Of a stretch of 64,000 bases of DNA, positions 33,590-44,769 are shown piece after piece. Numbering within the stretch: position 1 is the stretch's first letter; every line of letters starts with the position of its first letter. The notes under the pieces are model-generated. The model saw only the letters and a program-made list of their open reading frames with translations. It made no database searches and had not been told where the DNA came from. The position numbers and the translations under genes are program-made. Source of the stretch: Branchinecta lynchi (lineage: Eukaryota > Arthropoda > Branchiopoda > Anostraca > Branchinectidae); NCBI GenBank assembly GCA_023053575.1, contig JAKZAP010000017.1, forward strand, positions 20,946,799 through 21,010,798. Reading direction: 5' to 3'.

Positions 33590-34890
33590 GATAGATGACA
33601 GAGAGCACAAGGGATTGCAGAATTTTGTAAAAAAAAAAAAAAAAAAAGGGGTGAGAGTACGTCTGGATAGAATGTGGTCAAGCTGGTACCGTCCATTATA
33701 CCGGTACCATTATATGTACCGTCGGCTAAAGGCTTGTATCAAGGTCCCAAACGATCCTCATAAGATTGTTGAAGTTCCCGTTGAGAAATGTCCGTCAAGG
33801 ATCAGTTATTTCCCCTGACCTCTTCAACAATAGTGTACTAGAAGCACAGTCTAAAATCCGTACTTCGTGTATTTTGAAAGGGTTGGATTTGTCCTTGCTA
33901 ACGTATGCAGATGATCTACTTAACCTGTCCAGACTCTTCCCTACACTTACTGAAAATTATGAGATCCTCGAAAAGGAGTACAAAAAAGTTGGTTTAACAT
34001 TTAACCCCTCGAAGTCAAATATTTTGTTCTTTAATGATCGTTTAGTAGTAGTAGTAGTAGTAGTAGTAGTAGACAGGTTTAATAGAAAAACTTGGCAGCA
34101 TCGCTGATTTGCGTTTCTTTACAACAGATTCAAAATCAAACTACACTTGTAAATATAAAACAAACAAGAAACATTAACTCTTATTGTACTTATCGACGAA
34201 AGCCGGGACGAAAGAATTACCATATCGGTTTGTTCTTGCATTAACTGGAACTAACTTATTTTGCTTTCTCGTTCATGATGGTGGAGGTTGATCAGGTAGA
34301 ATGTTTATCTATTAGCCAACCTGATAAACTGGGGAGCACCGTTCTTGAACCGTCTGATCAGGTCATTTACCTTGGTGTCCCAATCGGGAGGAGTCTCCGC
34401 GAAACCTGTTGTTTGCTTATTGAGTATTTGAGGAAAAAACTCCGAACGGCGTACGCATACATAGTGGCAAATAAGCGTCGATTCTGTCGGAAATATTTTG
34501 CAATTTTGTACAATACTGTAGCCCTAAATTTGTACCCGTTTTGAAATCAAACATATCCGTTCACTATTCTTTCCTTACCTTAATTTTTGCTAAAATTGCC
34601 ACTATGGACGCGGAACACCTATTTAATCAACAGATTTAAAGTTAATGAACCTGTTACCGCGGTGGAAGATCTCCGATTCTCGAATCATTCGTTCTTGCAA
34701 CCACCCCTGGATCACCCGTCTGTGCGGCCAGGAATGATCGAGTTTGATTAGTTACCGTGCTTTAAGTGTTATTGTTATTGTTCATGTACTTTGTGTTTTT
34801 TTGTTTTGTTTCCTTTTCCAGTTTCTTTTATTATACTCCCCTAGTCCTCATTGTAGTGCAGTGGGTCAATACAATTCATTCATTCATTCA
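33590..34890 (+). pseudogene. LINE-C reverse transcriptase, interrupted
   Basis: Sense-strand LINE. The frame 33588-33818 reads LKACIKVPNDPHKIVEVPVEK and, after a frameshift near 33790, the frame 33766-34107 gives VRQGSVISPDLFNN and the catalytic box LLTYADDLLNLS, then KVGLTFNPSKSNILFFND. LINE-G is inserted at 34046-34268; the thumb region resumes at 34275-34544 with QVIYLGVPIGRSLRETC. Motif A and the endonuclease are missing. A poly-A run at 33631-33648 precedes the fragment and a (CATT)n tail at about 34875-34892 follows it. Confidence 0.75.
34046..34268 (-). pseudogene. LINE-G tail nested in LINE-C
   Basis: Read on the minus strand it encodes VPVNARTNRYGNSFVPAFVDKYNK, the C-terminal signature of LINE ORFs (compare SFVPSFVRIFNN in LINE-D), then a 3' UTR ending ATTAAACCTGTC(TAC)n. 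On the plus strand the tail is (GTA)n at 34046-34072. TCGTT occurs at both junctions, a plausible short target duplication. Confidence 0.75.
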
Positions 34891-35117
34891 TAAGACGAAA
34901 ACCGGAGGTGAATAACAAAACGGTTGAGGAGGAAGCAATTCTGGGTTCGGAAATCTGGGTTCTTAAACCTGTTCGAAAGCAGAAAAAATAAATGGTTCCC
35001 AGTTTTACCACACATACCGTACCCTCGTTAAAAAGAACGCGGAAGAATGAATATAAGTTACGCTTGGATTTTATTGGAGTGTCGAAACAGAGGTAACAAA
35101 ACTTACTGCATCAAAAC

Positions 35118-35458
35118 ACTTAAAGGACCTGTCTTACCTATTATACTAATGCAACCTACTTCCATAATCACTCCATATTTTCTAAACTCAGAGACCCCAA
35201 TTCCGTACGGTACCCCTCTAACAAAACCAAGCTGATTTTCCCACTTGCCGTGTTTTGCTACCTTTGACGTGTATCACGCTGTCGACGGTTGTCTGCGAGA
35301 AGTTTTTCCATCAGAAAAGCCGGTTATGTAAATTTTTTCCCTGTTTTTGCTATACGTCAACGGGCCTCGGAAAAGGCTTAAAACAGCCAAAACCATGGGT
35401 TATTTGTTTTAAAGTATTCAAATATTTTAAAATACTGCAAGTTGAAGAGCAAATAGTG
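35118..35458 (-). repeat. Dispersed repeat of about 350 bp, copy 2
   Basis: Reverse complement of 16855-17210. Starts near AGGACCTGTCTTACC and ends near AAAATACTGCAAGTTGAAG. Confidence 0.65.
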
Positions 35459-36261
35459 CGAGGGGTCCTTTAACAGTGTTTTCTTGCCGGATTGATGTCC
35501 CGACGATACCCAGCAATCCGCAATTTCGGTATTGTTTATAGTTTCTTGGTTAAGTGATTTAGAGTGTATATAGCGCCGAAAGCTGACATGTTGAATCGAT
35601 CTACCTGCTTTGCTTCTTTGACAGTAGGGATGGGATTAGGTCGCTTGAAGTGCGCACCTTAACCGAAAGGTGAAAAAAAATAATTCTGACCTAATGAGAA
35701 AATGACCATTTTCTTGAGCTCTAAGGACACATGCTCATTTGTGCCTCAAGGGTTTTGCTTAGAATGGAATTCATATCCCCCTTAAGGTTTAACTCAAAAG
35801 CCAACTTATTTTTGTATCATTTAACTGAATGCACTGCATTATTTGTATTGTGTAAAGAGATTTTTTTTTTTTTTTTTGCCATTTGCTCATAGAATAATGT
35901 TCAGAATATTTATATGGTCGTCCTCACAACGCAAAATTCTACTATGATGCAGAAAATTTGAATCTCAATCGAAATGCGGCTTTTCAGTTGCCAGTGATCA
36001 TCTTGTGGAAGGTAGGTCTGAACGAATAATCAGGTTTGCAAAGTTTCTGCTGCGTTGTCTCTTGTGGACATTGAACACTTACATGACTGAAAAACACCAG
36101 ATGGCGGACTAGGACCCTAGTGCGGATACTATGACCCCAGTATCGCAGGTAATCGGGTAATATCAAATTTTCATGAGAAATGGAACCACCCCTAGCCTAC
36201 AAGCGCATATAGGTACACAAAATTCCGACAGGGAAATTCCACTACCTGAAAACCGAATATT
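35459..36261. other. Non-coding stretch
   Basis: No gene recognised; a T-run at about 35862-35877 and no clear repeat boundaries. Confidence 0.45.
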
Positions 36262-36428
36262 CGTGAATATAGTCCAAAACACGCCAGTGATTCAAAGGAA
36301 AAAGGAGTAAACGTGTCCGTAACGACTCAAACTCAACGACTCAAATCCTGAGTCAGTGCAGCTGTGACAGCGTTCCTTCTTCTCTTCCGCAGGTACCCAG
36401 AGATTCTGCATCGGAAGGGAGAGATAGT
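36262..36428 (+). repeat. Repeat disrupted by MITE-A
   Basis: Homologous to 21740-21878 and continued on the other side of MITE-A as GTCATCAAGAGTAT. A short local duplication of GACTCAAA lies at about 36325-36345. Confidence 0.65.
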
Positions 36429-36711
36429 CCCGATGAAGAATTTGTAACCTGCGTAGTAGTATGGTAATAGTACGAAAACGTTGCATGTAATGCTATGTAA
36501 TAGCATAGAATACTATGATTTAATGTGCCTCAGACTGGTCCGATCTTATCTAGTAGTATCCACTAGCATCAAGACTTGCTAATAGTAGCATATAGTAGTA
36601 TGCAGTAACACGGTAGCTTTGAAGTAGAAGCATGTAGTAGCATCGTTAGTACTGCATGTAACTTTTTCGTACTACTTCGTCGTACTATTTTGAGATAAAT
36701 TTTTCATCGGG
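36429..36711 (+). mobile_element. MITE-A copy 4 (reference, uninterrupted)
   Basis: 283 bp with ends CCCGATGAAGAATTTG and AAATTTTTCATCGGG, flanked by GT on both sides (36427-36428 and 36712-36713). Interior carries TAGTAGTA/TAGTAGCAT repeats. The uninterrupted site at 21877 confirms both borders. Confidence 0.9.
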
Positions 36712-36999
36712 GTCATCAAGAGTATAGTGGAGCAACGAAGTAAGTCATTCATCAGGTCTTCAAGCCTATTTTAAGTAAATAAGTGATGGGTAACTACATT
36801 GCTTTATCTCAGCCTTTTTCGGTTAAAATTTTAAAAGTGCGCATCATCAACGCAAAGTGCAAAAATAATTTTGACTAAGCTATACATTTTCATGGCCTCT
36901 GGTCATGTTCTGGTCAGCTACTTATTGTGCAAGTGAAGTACTGCCACGAATCGATGCCTTGATCATTCATTTTTGAAAATCCTGCCAAATACCTTCAAC

Positions 37000-37262
37000 C
37001 AAATACCAATTCACCCTTCAACAAATAGTAACTATTAGTTACTATTTCCGTTCCAACCTGACTCGTAATAGTAACTAACAGTAACGATTTGCTTACCACG
37101 CTCGGGAGCGTAGTAAGCGTAGTAACTAAGGATCTCTGTCACGCGATTGGTCGGATTCACCAGTGGCACGATATTCTGCTGGAAAACAGATAAATCGTTC
37201 CAGCCTTGACGGCAAAAAGCCAGAATTCGTGACGTCATGCGTAATAACTACGGTAAGTAGTT
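37000..37262. mobile_element. MITE-B copy 2 (ends eroded)
   Basis: TAGTAACTATTAGTTACTA, CACGCTCGGGAGCGTAGTAAG and GACGGCAAAAAGCCAGAATT match MITE-B. The end motifs are diverged. Confidence 0.7.
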
Positions 37263-37619
37263 ACTCTTAGCAGGTGCTGTAAAATGTTTTGTGTACATGT
37301 GTAAAAAAAAAAAAAAAAAAGGTCAGAAAAAGAAGCTGAAAGAAAAATACTTAAATCTTGTCCTGTGTGCTATCTTTTTTCTTTTGTTCTTTTTCGTTAA
37401 TCTTTCTCAGATAATCTATCATTCGTGTACAGAGGGTGATTTATTAATTACAATTTAAAAGAGTTTTAAATATAAGGTATTTGTCATTCATGTATGCACT
37501 GGTTTTAGAAAATCGATGAACAAATATGCTTATTTTGATACCTGACAATATGGCGCATAATCGCGATACATTTTCGGAGAGTATCTAAGCCACTTTAATC
37601 TAGTTCAGTCCGGGAAAAC

Positions 37620-38085
37620 TGGTCATGGGTTATGGCTAACCTAACGCTTTCAACGTCCCATCCTCGCGGCTATCTTCAATTCCGTCGCCCTACCTCACAT
37701 CCTGTATACTGCACCCTTCTGGAGACTTTTCACCAAAACAGACAAAAAACAAGTCCGGTCAACATTCTATCATTTTGCCAAATATATATTGCGCCTCCCC
37801 CCTTGGACGAGAAACTCTAAAATTTCCAGTCGTTATCAAATTAGTGATCCACTAACAGCAGTGGAGAAACAAATAGAAACATACAGCCAAAATATTGATC
37901 ACGACTGGAAATCCCTCATGCTTTAGTTGTATCGTAAAAGTTATACTGTGTATTTTGTAAGTTACTTTCTTTCATGTTTTCCTTTCTTTTTCTCTTTTTT
38001 TCCTTATTATTTACTCCGTCTTTGTGCCTTGTGTTTATCTTGACGGGTTATAAATAAAATCATCATCATCATCATCAACCCTTCT
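37620..38085 (+). pseudogene. LINE-F: C-terminal tail with (ATC)n end
   Basis: A frame from about 37690 to 37926 reads ILYTAPFWRLFTKTDKKQVRSTFYHFAKYILRLPPW...DHDWKSLML and then a stop. It resembles the C-terminal region of LINE-A (RSCYFKYAKHLLHLS) in its FAKYIL helix, so it is the end of a related LINE ORF. The 3' UTR ends GACGGGTTATAAATAAA(ATC)n at 38043-38077. RT is absent. Confidence 0.7.
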
Positions 38086-38389
38086 CTTACACAAATTATA
38101 ATTTTCTCTTATGTAAGTGGAAATTAATAAAACGGAAATGGAATAATTTCAAACCTTCACCAAATCCAAATACTCTCCACTGTCCGATGTTTCCTCTATA
38201 AGGAGTTTTCGGTCTAACCATCCCCAAGTGGCTCCTACTAAAACCTGCCTTCCAACCAGGTTATATCCGCACTGGTGAGGTAAAACCAGACACTACTGAG
38301 GCCAAAGAAGGTTTATAACACCAGAGGCATTTTCTACGATCCCACAAAAAGTTAGTGGCTGGAAAAGAGTGTTCCTCAGTCGTTTACCT

Positions 38390-38520
38390 TGCCCACAGGT
38401 GTGTTTCCGCGACGAACAAGGTTCTGTGGGTTTTGTGGCTAGAATATAAAAAAAAAACTGTCGAGCGGATTTTCTATGTCTGTGGCTCGACCTGGTGGGA
38501 AATTTAAATTTTGCAGCAAA
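38390..38520. repeat. Fragment of the CGCGGAAACAC fold-back family
   Basis: GTGTGTTTCCGCGAC and GGGAAATTTAAATTTTGCAGCAAACG match the arms at 4.6 kb and 12.2 kb. Confidence 0.6.
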
Positions 38521-38818
38521 CGAAATATACAAATTATACCCTCACCACTCAGAGACAGACATATTACCATACTGTACTACAGACTTGAGACAGCTAGTCA
38601 ATACTGTTCGATTGGAGACTCAGCCCATGCAGAAACTGCGGAGCGGACTAAGAAAACCTGTAACACATCCTGTTCCACTTCAGAAGTACCAGTCCGACGA
38701 CGTCGCAACTTAAGATACTGTGCCACGAGGTCAAAATCCCCAGATCCCTCAACTCTTTCACCTCAACCACCTTCCCAAGGAAGACCGAGTACCAAATCTA
38801 CAAAGCCGTAGTCAGTAG

Positions 38819-38880
38819 TTGCGTTTTGCAGATACCAGGGTATCTAATACCAACGGCCTAAATTCGTTTTTAGTGGAGTG
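38819..38880. repeat. MITE-F end fragment
   Basis: GTTGCGTTTTGCAGATACCAGGGTATCTAATACC matches the left end of MITE-F at 40707. Confidence 0.6.
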
Positions 38881-38929
38881 TTCCTTGGAACAGTCCACTT
38901 TTGCGACCGCTGTAGCAGCTTTCAGCTTT

Positions 38930-39300
38930 CGGTTTTCACCAAATTTGTGGAGCTCATAACTCGTGAACGAGTGCAAGTATCAAGTTCAAACTTGGTACAC
39001 TTGTGGGTATTGGGGTCTAGTTGTGCCTTTTGGGGGTCCCGCCCCCCACACCCACCCGGTTCAGGGGCAAATGTGCCCAAATTGCCCAGTAAATTGTGTT
39101 CATAACTTGACCGGAGTTGGACATAAGACGATGAAATTCCTCGCACTTTTAGATCCTAGGGCTGGGAAACTACTTTTAAAGTTGTACCTCCAACACCCAT
39201 CCCGCTCCTGGGAAACTGGGCCCAGATTGACCAGGAGTAAAGTCCGTTACCCGTGATAGGAACCAACTTGTATCAAGTTGAAACTTGGTAGGTTTGTCAG
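38930..39300 (+). repeat. Tandem-core repeat fragment, third type
   Basis: CAAGTATCAAGTTCAAACTTGGTACAC...TATTGGGGTCT (about 38970-39022) and TTGTATCAAGTTGAAACTTGGTAGG...CATTGGGGTCT (about 39269-39313) are two diverged units about 295 bp apart. The second leads directly into TCE2 core units. Confidence 0.5.
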
Positions 39301-39309
39301 CATTGGGGT

Positions 39310-39838
39310 CTCTTTTTCCTTCACATAAAACTTTTACTTTTAACCAATTTTCCGGTTTAGGACGGATTCCAGGCGAACTATTTGTCCGACAAGAAAAGGA
39401 TTTTCATATAAATGTTTAGCATGTCTTCTTACCGCTAATCCGAACAACTAATCAACTTTATATAAAGCTTTTACTTTTAACAAACTTTCCGGTTTTGGCC
39501 GGATTCCGGGCGAACTGTTTGTCGGGCAAGAAAATGATTTGCATATTCGTTTTCAGCACGTCTTCTTAACCCATAAATCGACTCTCTCATTAACTATTAA
39601 AAATGTTCGCCCTTTAATTTAAACCCCCTCCCCTACCACAAATGTTGAGCTACAGAGACCATTTACGAACTCGACCCCTACCTTGACCTAAAAGAGGGGG
39701 TTTTATCAAAGTTTTATCAAAGTATCTCATTCGCTTCGAGAGTTATCGTGCTTACAGGCAGACGGACGAACAGACGGACGGACAACTTTTACGAAGTCAT
39801 AAGTATCCCTCCACTTACGTTTTGGGATCCCAAAAACC
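39310..39838 (+). mobile_element. TCE2 copy 2 (3' half)
   Basis: Two core units with ACTTTTACTTTTAACCAA, CCGGTTTTGGCCGGATTCC, then ATTTAAACCCCCTCCCC, GAGAGTTATCGTGCTTACAG, GACGGACGAACAGACGGACGGAC (39760-39783) and the 3' terminal GTTTTGGGATCCCAAAAAC. Confidence 0.7.
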
Positions 39839-40706
39839 ACGGACCACTAGCAAGAACAAATAAGCACCAGAACCTCCGTCTCCCTATCTCTGTAATACGA
39901 CCATGCGAAGTCGAATAAATCCCTGCCCGATGCAAACGAGCAGAGAACAGTTCATTACCTCTATAAACAGCCAAATCACAGTAAAGCCGCGAAGAACAAA
40001 CTTCCTAAGTAAAAGCCGATTGGTTGTCTGGACGCGTTGCAGAGCGGTTCAGCGCGCCTCCAGTACTAATTCCTCTAATATGCGCAACGGCGAATAAGGA
40101 AGTAGACCGATAGCAATTCAAAGCTCAGTAAGTACCTCTCGCTCAGCTCAGTTGTGTAGGGGCATCCATAGTCGCTGCATGGGACCAAAGATGGAGGTTC
40201 TATTGGCTTATTTGTTCTTACTACTAGCGACGTAACGTAGCTATTTATTCACAATTATATTGCTCTTTGTCAGTAGATTCAAATGTATTTCATGCCACTT
40301 CGTAGTGTATGTTTACCTGTGTTCTCTCATTCACTTTCTCATGTGTCGGGAGAGTTTAGAGGCTTTTAGCTTTCTTCTGTCGCAACCGACCTTATCCCTC
40401 GAGCTCTCAAGTTCGAGGGAAGCATCTATTCAGGGCTTTAATCCGATCCCAGCGACGTTTCTCGAATATTTCCTAGATCGTCTGTGAAGGCGAATACGTG
40501 TGACCTTGAACAGGATTTTTCTGGCGATTGATGATCGGTATAACCAGACACTGCTGAGTTCAAATCCGGTTTAAAACACTATGGAGCAGTCACCACTGAA
40601 CATTTAGGGGAAAATAGAGACTACTAGTGAGTACTTCGGTGTAGCTAATGCCGTTTGGCCTCCAGCCACAGTTTCTTGTTCGTCCAAAACAAACTCAAAA
40701 TCAAGA
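39839..40706. other. Non-coding stretch
   Basis: No gene recognised; no domain in the frames at 39903-40097 or 40260-40487. Confidence 0.45.
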
Positions 40707-41750
40707 GTTGCGTTTTTGAAGATACCATGGTATCTAATATCATGGCAACTGGTTTTTTACCCTCTCTGATCCGATGGGGAGTAGAGGGGTGGGGAATCCG
40801 GAATCTAGCGACTTTACAACTTTGGAACGGGTGATAGAACGTGCATGAAACTTGGTAAGTATTAAGAACAAGTGTCGCGGATGGTCAGATTCGGGGGGGG
40901 GGGGGTTCGGGAGAGCTGGAAATCTCGCACCGGAAATCTCATGAATCGCTTAAAGTCGAGGGACCGGAGTTGGACTTGGTTGGAAGAACAAGCGAACCCT
41001 AGATATATTCCTGACAAAACAGGACCGGATCATGTCACGGTGGGGGAAGCTGGAGGGGGTTTCCCTTAATTCTGGTGATCTCGAGCTAGGATGCTTCCAG
41101 AAGTGCTAAGACCATGGAACTTGGCAGGCCTATTAGGGACTCATAACATATTAACTTGAAAATAGTCCCTTCCCGACCCGACCATAGTGGGAGGAGTAGA
41201 GGGATGGGGAATCCGGAATCTGGTGAAATTCATACGAACGGGTGATCGGACGTGCATGAAACTTGACAAGTGTCGAGAACAAGTGTTTCAAATGTTCAGT
41301 GTCAAGTCCGGAATGGGTCTGATCACTGGGGGGAGGGGGGGGAACTGGAGGGGACAAACTGACAAACATTCTAACAGTTCCGACAAGTGCCATATGAGCT
41401 TTCAGCTCTTGTTTGCAGTGACTATGGTATCTGCCACTATGGTTGCTTTGCAAAAACCAAAATTGCCGAATTCGCGCTTTTACAAGTCACAACAAAAGAG
41501 ATACTTGCATCCACTCACATTACAAGTACCTAACTTACTTCCAACCAAATTGACAATTACTTGGGCTGTTGTGGTGGTGACGGTGAGAGTGACATGACCT
41601 TTTCAGATACCACGATTATTTACTACGATCGAGACCATGTATCTGAATATTCGTGGTATCAGATACCACGGTAACTGCCAAACGAATTTAGACCGTCTTA
41701 TCAACTTTAGACTGTCTTATCAGATACCATGGTATCTGCAAAAACGCAAC
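40707..41750. mobile_element. MITE-F copy 2, hosting a TCE1 copy
   Basis: Left end GTTGCGTTTTTGAAGATACCATGGTATC, right end GATACCATGGTATCTGCAAAAACGCAAC: inverted, with the inner palindrome GATACCATGGTATC in each arm. No clear target duplication. The part from about 40753 to 41417 is TCE1 copy 4. Confidence 0.75.
40753..41417 (-). mobile_element. TCE1 copy 4 (shortest)
   Basis: Reverse orientation, ending at the right with ACAAGTGCCATATGAGCTTTCAGCTCTTGTTTG. Only about 665 bp, because it has fewer core units and lacks the microsatellite end. Confidence 0.7.
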
Positions 41751-42590
41751 TAGAAGTCAAGATGAGTCCATCATGCGTTTTGTTGTGTCGGTCTCTATGT
41801 CAAGCTTCGAACTATCTCTATGTATATAGCGATGGGAAATATGATCCTTCAGTATTTCTAGTTATTAATTGCAACATAGATTTAGAGTCAAATTCAAGAA
41901 ACGTTAGTGACAGCTTGAATCAAGGCTTGATATACAATCTTCACTTGGGCGAAATAGAGTATATAAGCTCGTTCCAGTCTCAGCGCTGGGTCATTCATTG
42001 TCTATTCGTCATTCGTTACTTACCAGTCATTCATTATTTAGACTGTCGTTATTATCAGCTATGTTAGTATATACCCGGATTGGGATTTACATGATACAGA
42101 GCAAGTTTGTAAATAAATCTATTTGTATGCTAACGTAAGGCCTAGTCTACTACCACCCTGGTTTACTCTAAGCCTACGGCGTACGCTCATCTTCAGATGC
42201 AACAGTTTTAGTCAAAGAGCTCAACCGATTTCAGTGCCATCTTCAGTGCAATTTCAAAACTAGAGAAACGGGACACATTTCCGTTGACTTTCCTGTCCTG
42301 TTGCTAGTGGAAGCTGCGGAGCTTTCCGCAATGGTTTTCAAGCTCTGCAGGAAACCTTGGCAGTTTCACCAGATCATGTTTGAAGAAGGCTATTGGAAGG
42401 TTTTGTTGCAAAGCAATAATCTGCAGGATTAATAAAGTTGGCTAATTTATAATGGCGCAAAAGGATACGTCAGCTGAGTTTTCTACTGGCAACATGAGGG
42501 AGCAGCAATGGGGAGCTCCATTTCTCAAAGACTGGCCGAATTAAGCCTGAGGAAAATCGAGCAAATTGCTTTCGGCAACCAATGGTGCCC
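41751..42590. other. Non-coding stretch
   Basis: The frame 41729-42067 (112 aa) has no recognisable domain. Near 42190-42260 two CATCTTCAG motifs occur but without ribozyme stems. Confidence 0.45.
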
Positions 42591-42593
42591 CGT

Positions 42594-43660
42594 TTTTGGG
42601 ATCCCAAAACGTAAGTGGAGGGATATCTATGACGTCGCAAAAGTTGTCCGTCCGTCCGTCCGTCTGTAAGCACGATAACTCTCGAAGGGAATGAGATATC
42701 TTGATGAAACTTGGTATGAGGATTATTTGGGTCAAGGGCAAGGTCGAATTCGTTGATGGGTTCTCTAGCCCTATATTTGGGGGTGGGGGAGGGGGTTCAA
42801 CTTCAGGGACAAACAAAATATTTTTAAACAGCTAATGTGATAGTCGATTATGGGGTAAGAAGACATGCTGAGCACGATGGTGACAATCATTTTCTCGCCG
42901 GACAAGTAGTTCGTCCAGAATCCGGCAAAAACCGGAAAGTTTGTTAAAAGTAAAAGTTTCATTTGAAGTTGATTAAATTAAGAAGACATGCTGAGCATGA
43001 TGGTGAAAATAATTCTGTCGCCGGACAAGCAGTTCGTCCGGAATCGGCCAAAACCGGAAAGCTGGTTAAAAGTAACAGTTTCATTTGAAGTTGATTAAAT
43101 GTTTGATGTATGGGTAAAAAGACATGCCGAACCCGATGGTGAAAACCATTTTCTCGCCGGACAACTAGTTCGCCTGTAATCCGGCCAAAACCGGACAATA
43201 TGTTAAAAGTAAAAGCTTTATCTGAAGTTCATTAGATGATATATTTAGGGGTAAGAAGAGACACTGAGTCTGTATATAATGATCATTTTTTACCCGGATA
43301 TATAATTAGTCCAGAATCCGGTTGTACCCGCATTTTTTTTAAGTCAAAGTTTTATTTAAAGTTGATTAGATTTCTGTATAGGGATATGGAGATACGCCGG
43401 CTTCGTTTCTGAATTTTTCCTTTTTTTGCTGGACTAGTAGTTCGCTTGGAATTCAGACGAAACCGCAAATTTTGCAGTAGTAAAGCAGGAAGTTTCAGTC
43501 AATTTCGTCAAAATAGATATGGCTTATAGAGGTATAGATGAAAGATAGAATATCTGAACTCGGTTTTCTCTGATGATTAGCCTGGCGAAGACAAGACCGA
43601 ATTGTCTGGATCAAATCTTAGATTTTTGGGATCCCATCGACACCTTTGGTCTTGTTTCAA
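42594..43660 (-). mobile_element. TCE2 copy 3
   Basis: Near-complete. The 3' end (left) is the palindrome TTTTGGGATCCCAAAA (42595-42610), followed by (GTCC)n at 42645-42668 and the AAGTTTCATCAAGATATCTC block. Core units recur at about 42919, 43043, 43180, 43315 and 43450, a period of 124-137 bp. The 5' end (right) is GATTTTTGGGATCCCATCGACACC...GGTCTTGTTT. Confidence 0.75.
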
Positions 43661-43785
43661 ACGCTACGTTGACGATTGACTTACAGCCTAGGAGAGTCAC
43701 AGATATTGTTGCCTTTGTCAACACCCTAAACCAAGTCCAACCGACAATCCAGTTCACCACCGAATTTGAGAAGGACGACCTGACA

Positions 43786-44340
43786 CTGTTACGGTGATGG
43801 CCATCTGCACCCCGCACTGCTCACTTGTGCCGCCGTTAGTCAGCGCTAGTCTCTTTCTATGCAGTATGTTTAATCTTTTATACTGTCGTGACTCTTTATT
43901 GTTTTATTAACTCATGTTCATGACTCATCAGGCGAGCATGATTCATCTTCTCTTTTCCGGGGTCTCGACCGGGAACAACCCTTTATTATTTTTCAAGTAC
44001 AAGAGAATAAAACCTTTCGTTTATTTACGGACCTTAGGTAATTGTTATGAGTCTTGTTTAAAGCTCCTTAGAGTGGGCTGGCCTGCAAGGCCTAGTTTAT
44101 GATAGGTGGTTTATAGCCTATAGTGATTCAGTACGCAAACCTTAATGTGAATCAACCGGGGAATCTATAATGAACCCGTGAAGTCTGCACGTGTAGTAGG
44201 CCACCAGACGCCCTAGGCTGTCCTGACTTTGATGACCGTATCTAAGGACATTTACCATTTATGTCCGGCCTAATACACTACACGTCATAAAATCAGGCTG
44301 AGCGTGCTTCTTCACATACAAATACAGTCGTCGTAATAAA
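43786..44340. other. Foreign insert of about 550 bp in the Penelope RT
   Basis: Separates EFEKDD from PYFDVLITNGK, which are adjacent in the protein family. No coding domain, no clear TIR; possibly an old SINE or MITE, or an intron-like segment. Borders are estimated from the protein reading to within a few bases. Confidence 0.5.
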
Positions 44341-44769
44341 ATTTCCATATTTTGACGTGTTGATCACCAACGGAAAAATAAATTTCGTTTGCTCAGTATA
44401 AGGGAAACCCACTCACAACGACAGATATCTGCCTTACGATTCATACCAACCAGTAAACGTGAGACGCGCAGTCGTCATTTCACTTGCTGACAGAGCCATA
44501 AAATTTCCGAGGAAGCCGTCCTAGACGCCAAACTGAGCCAGATCCGAGACGTTCTGTACGGCAAGAAATACCCCATCTAACTAGTCGAAAAAATCATTAA
44601 AAAAACACTGAAAATCCCGCTGGCCTCCAAAAGCAACAGTGGCACTCCCACCAATGACAAACTACCCGTGTCGACCTCCGTACATTCAAGGAGTAATTGA
44701 AAAACTGTCCAGGAACAAAAAGTACAGCATCGAAACATTCCACCGGACTCGAAACACTCTACTGTCCTA

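Noticed and set aside
34046..34072. (GTA)n as an independent microsatellite
   Set aside because: It is the 3' tail of the nested reverse-oriented LINE-G fragment.
38476..38811. 111-aa proline- and serine-rich frame
   Set aside because: Starts within the fold-back repeat fragment and has no recognisable domain.
41729..42067. 112-aa frame beginning in the MITE-F right end
   Set aside because: Its start lies in transposon sequence and the remainder has no recognisable domain.
42190..42260. Hammerhead-like CTGAAGATG...GAAATC on the minus strand
   Set aside because: No stem II can be formed between the CTGAAGA and GAAA boxes, and there is no repeat partner.
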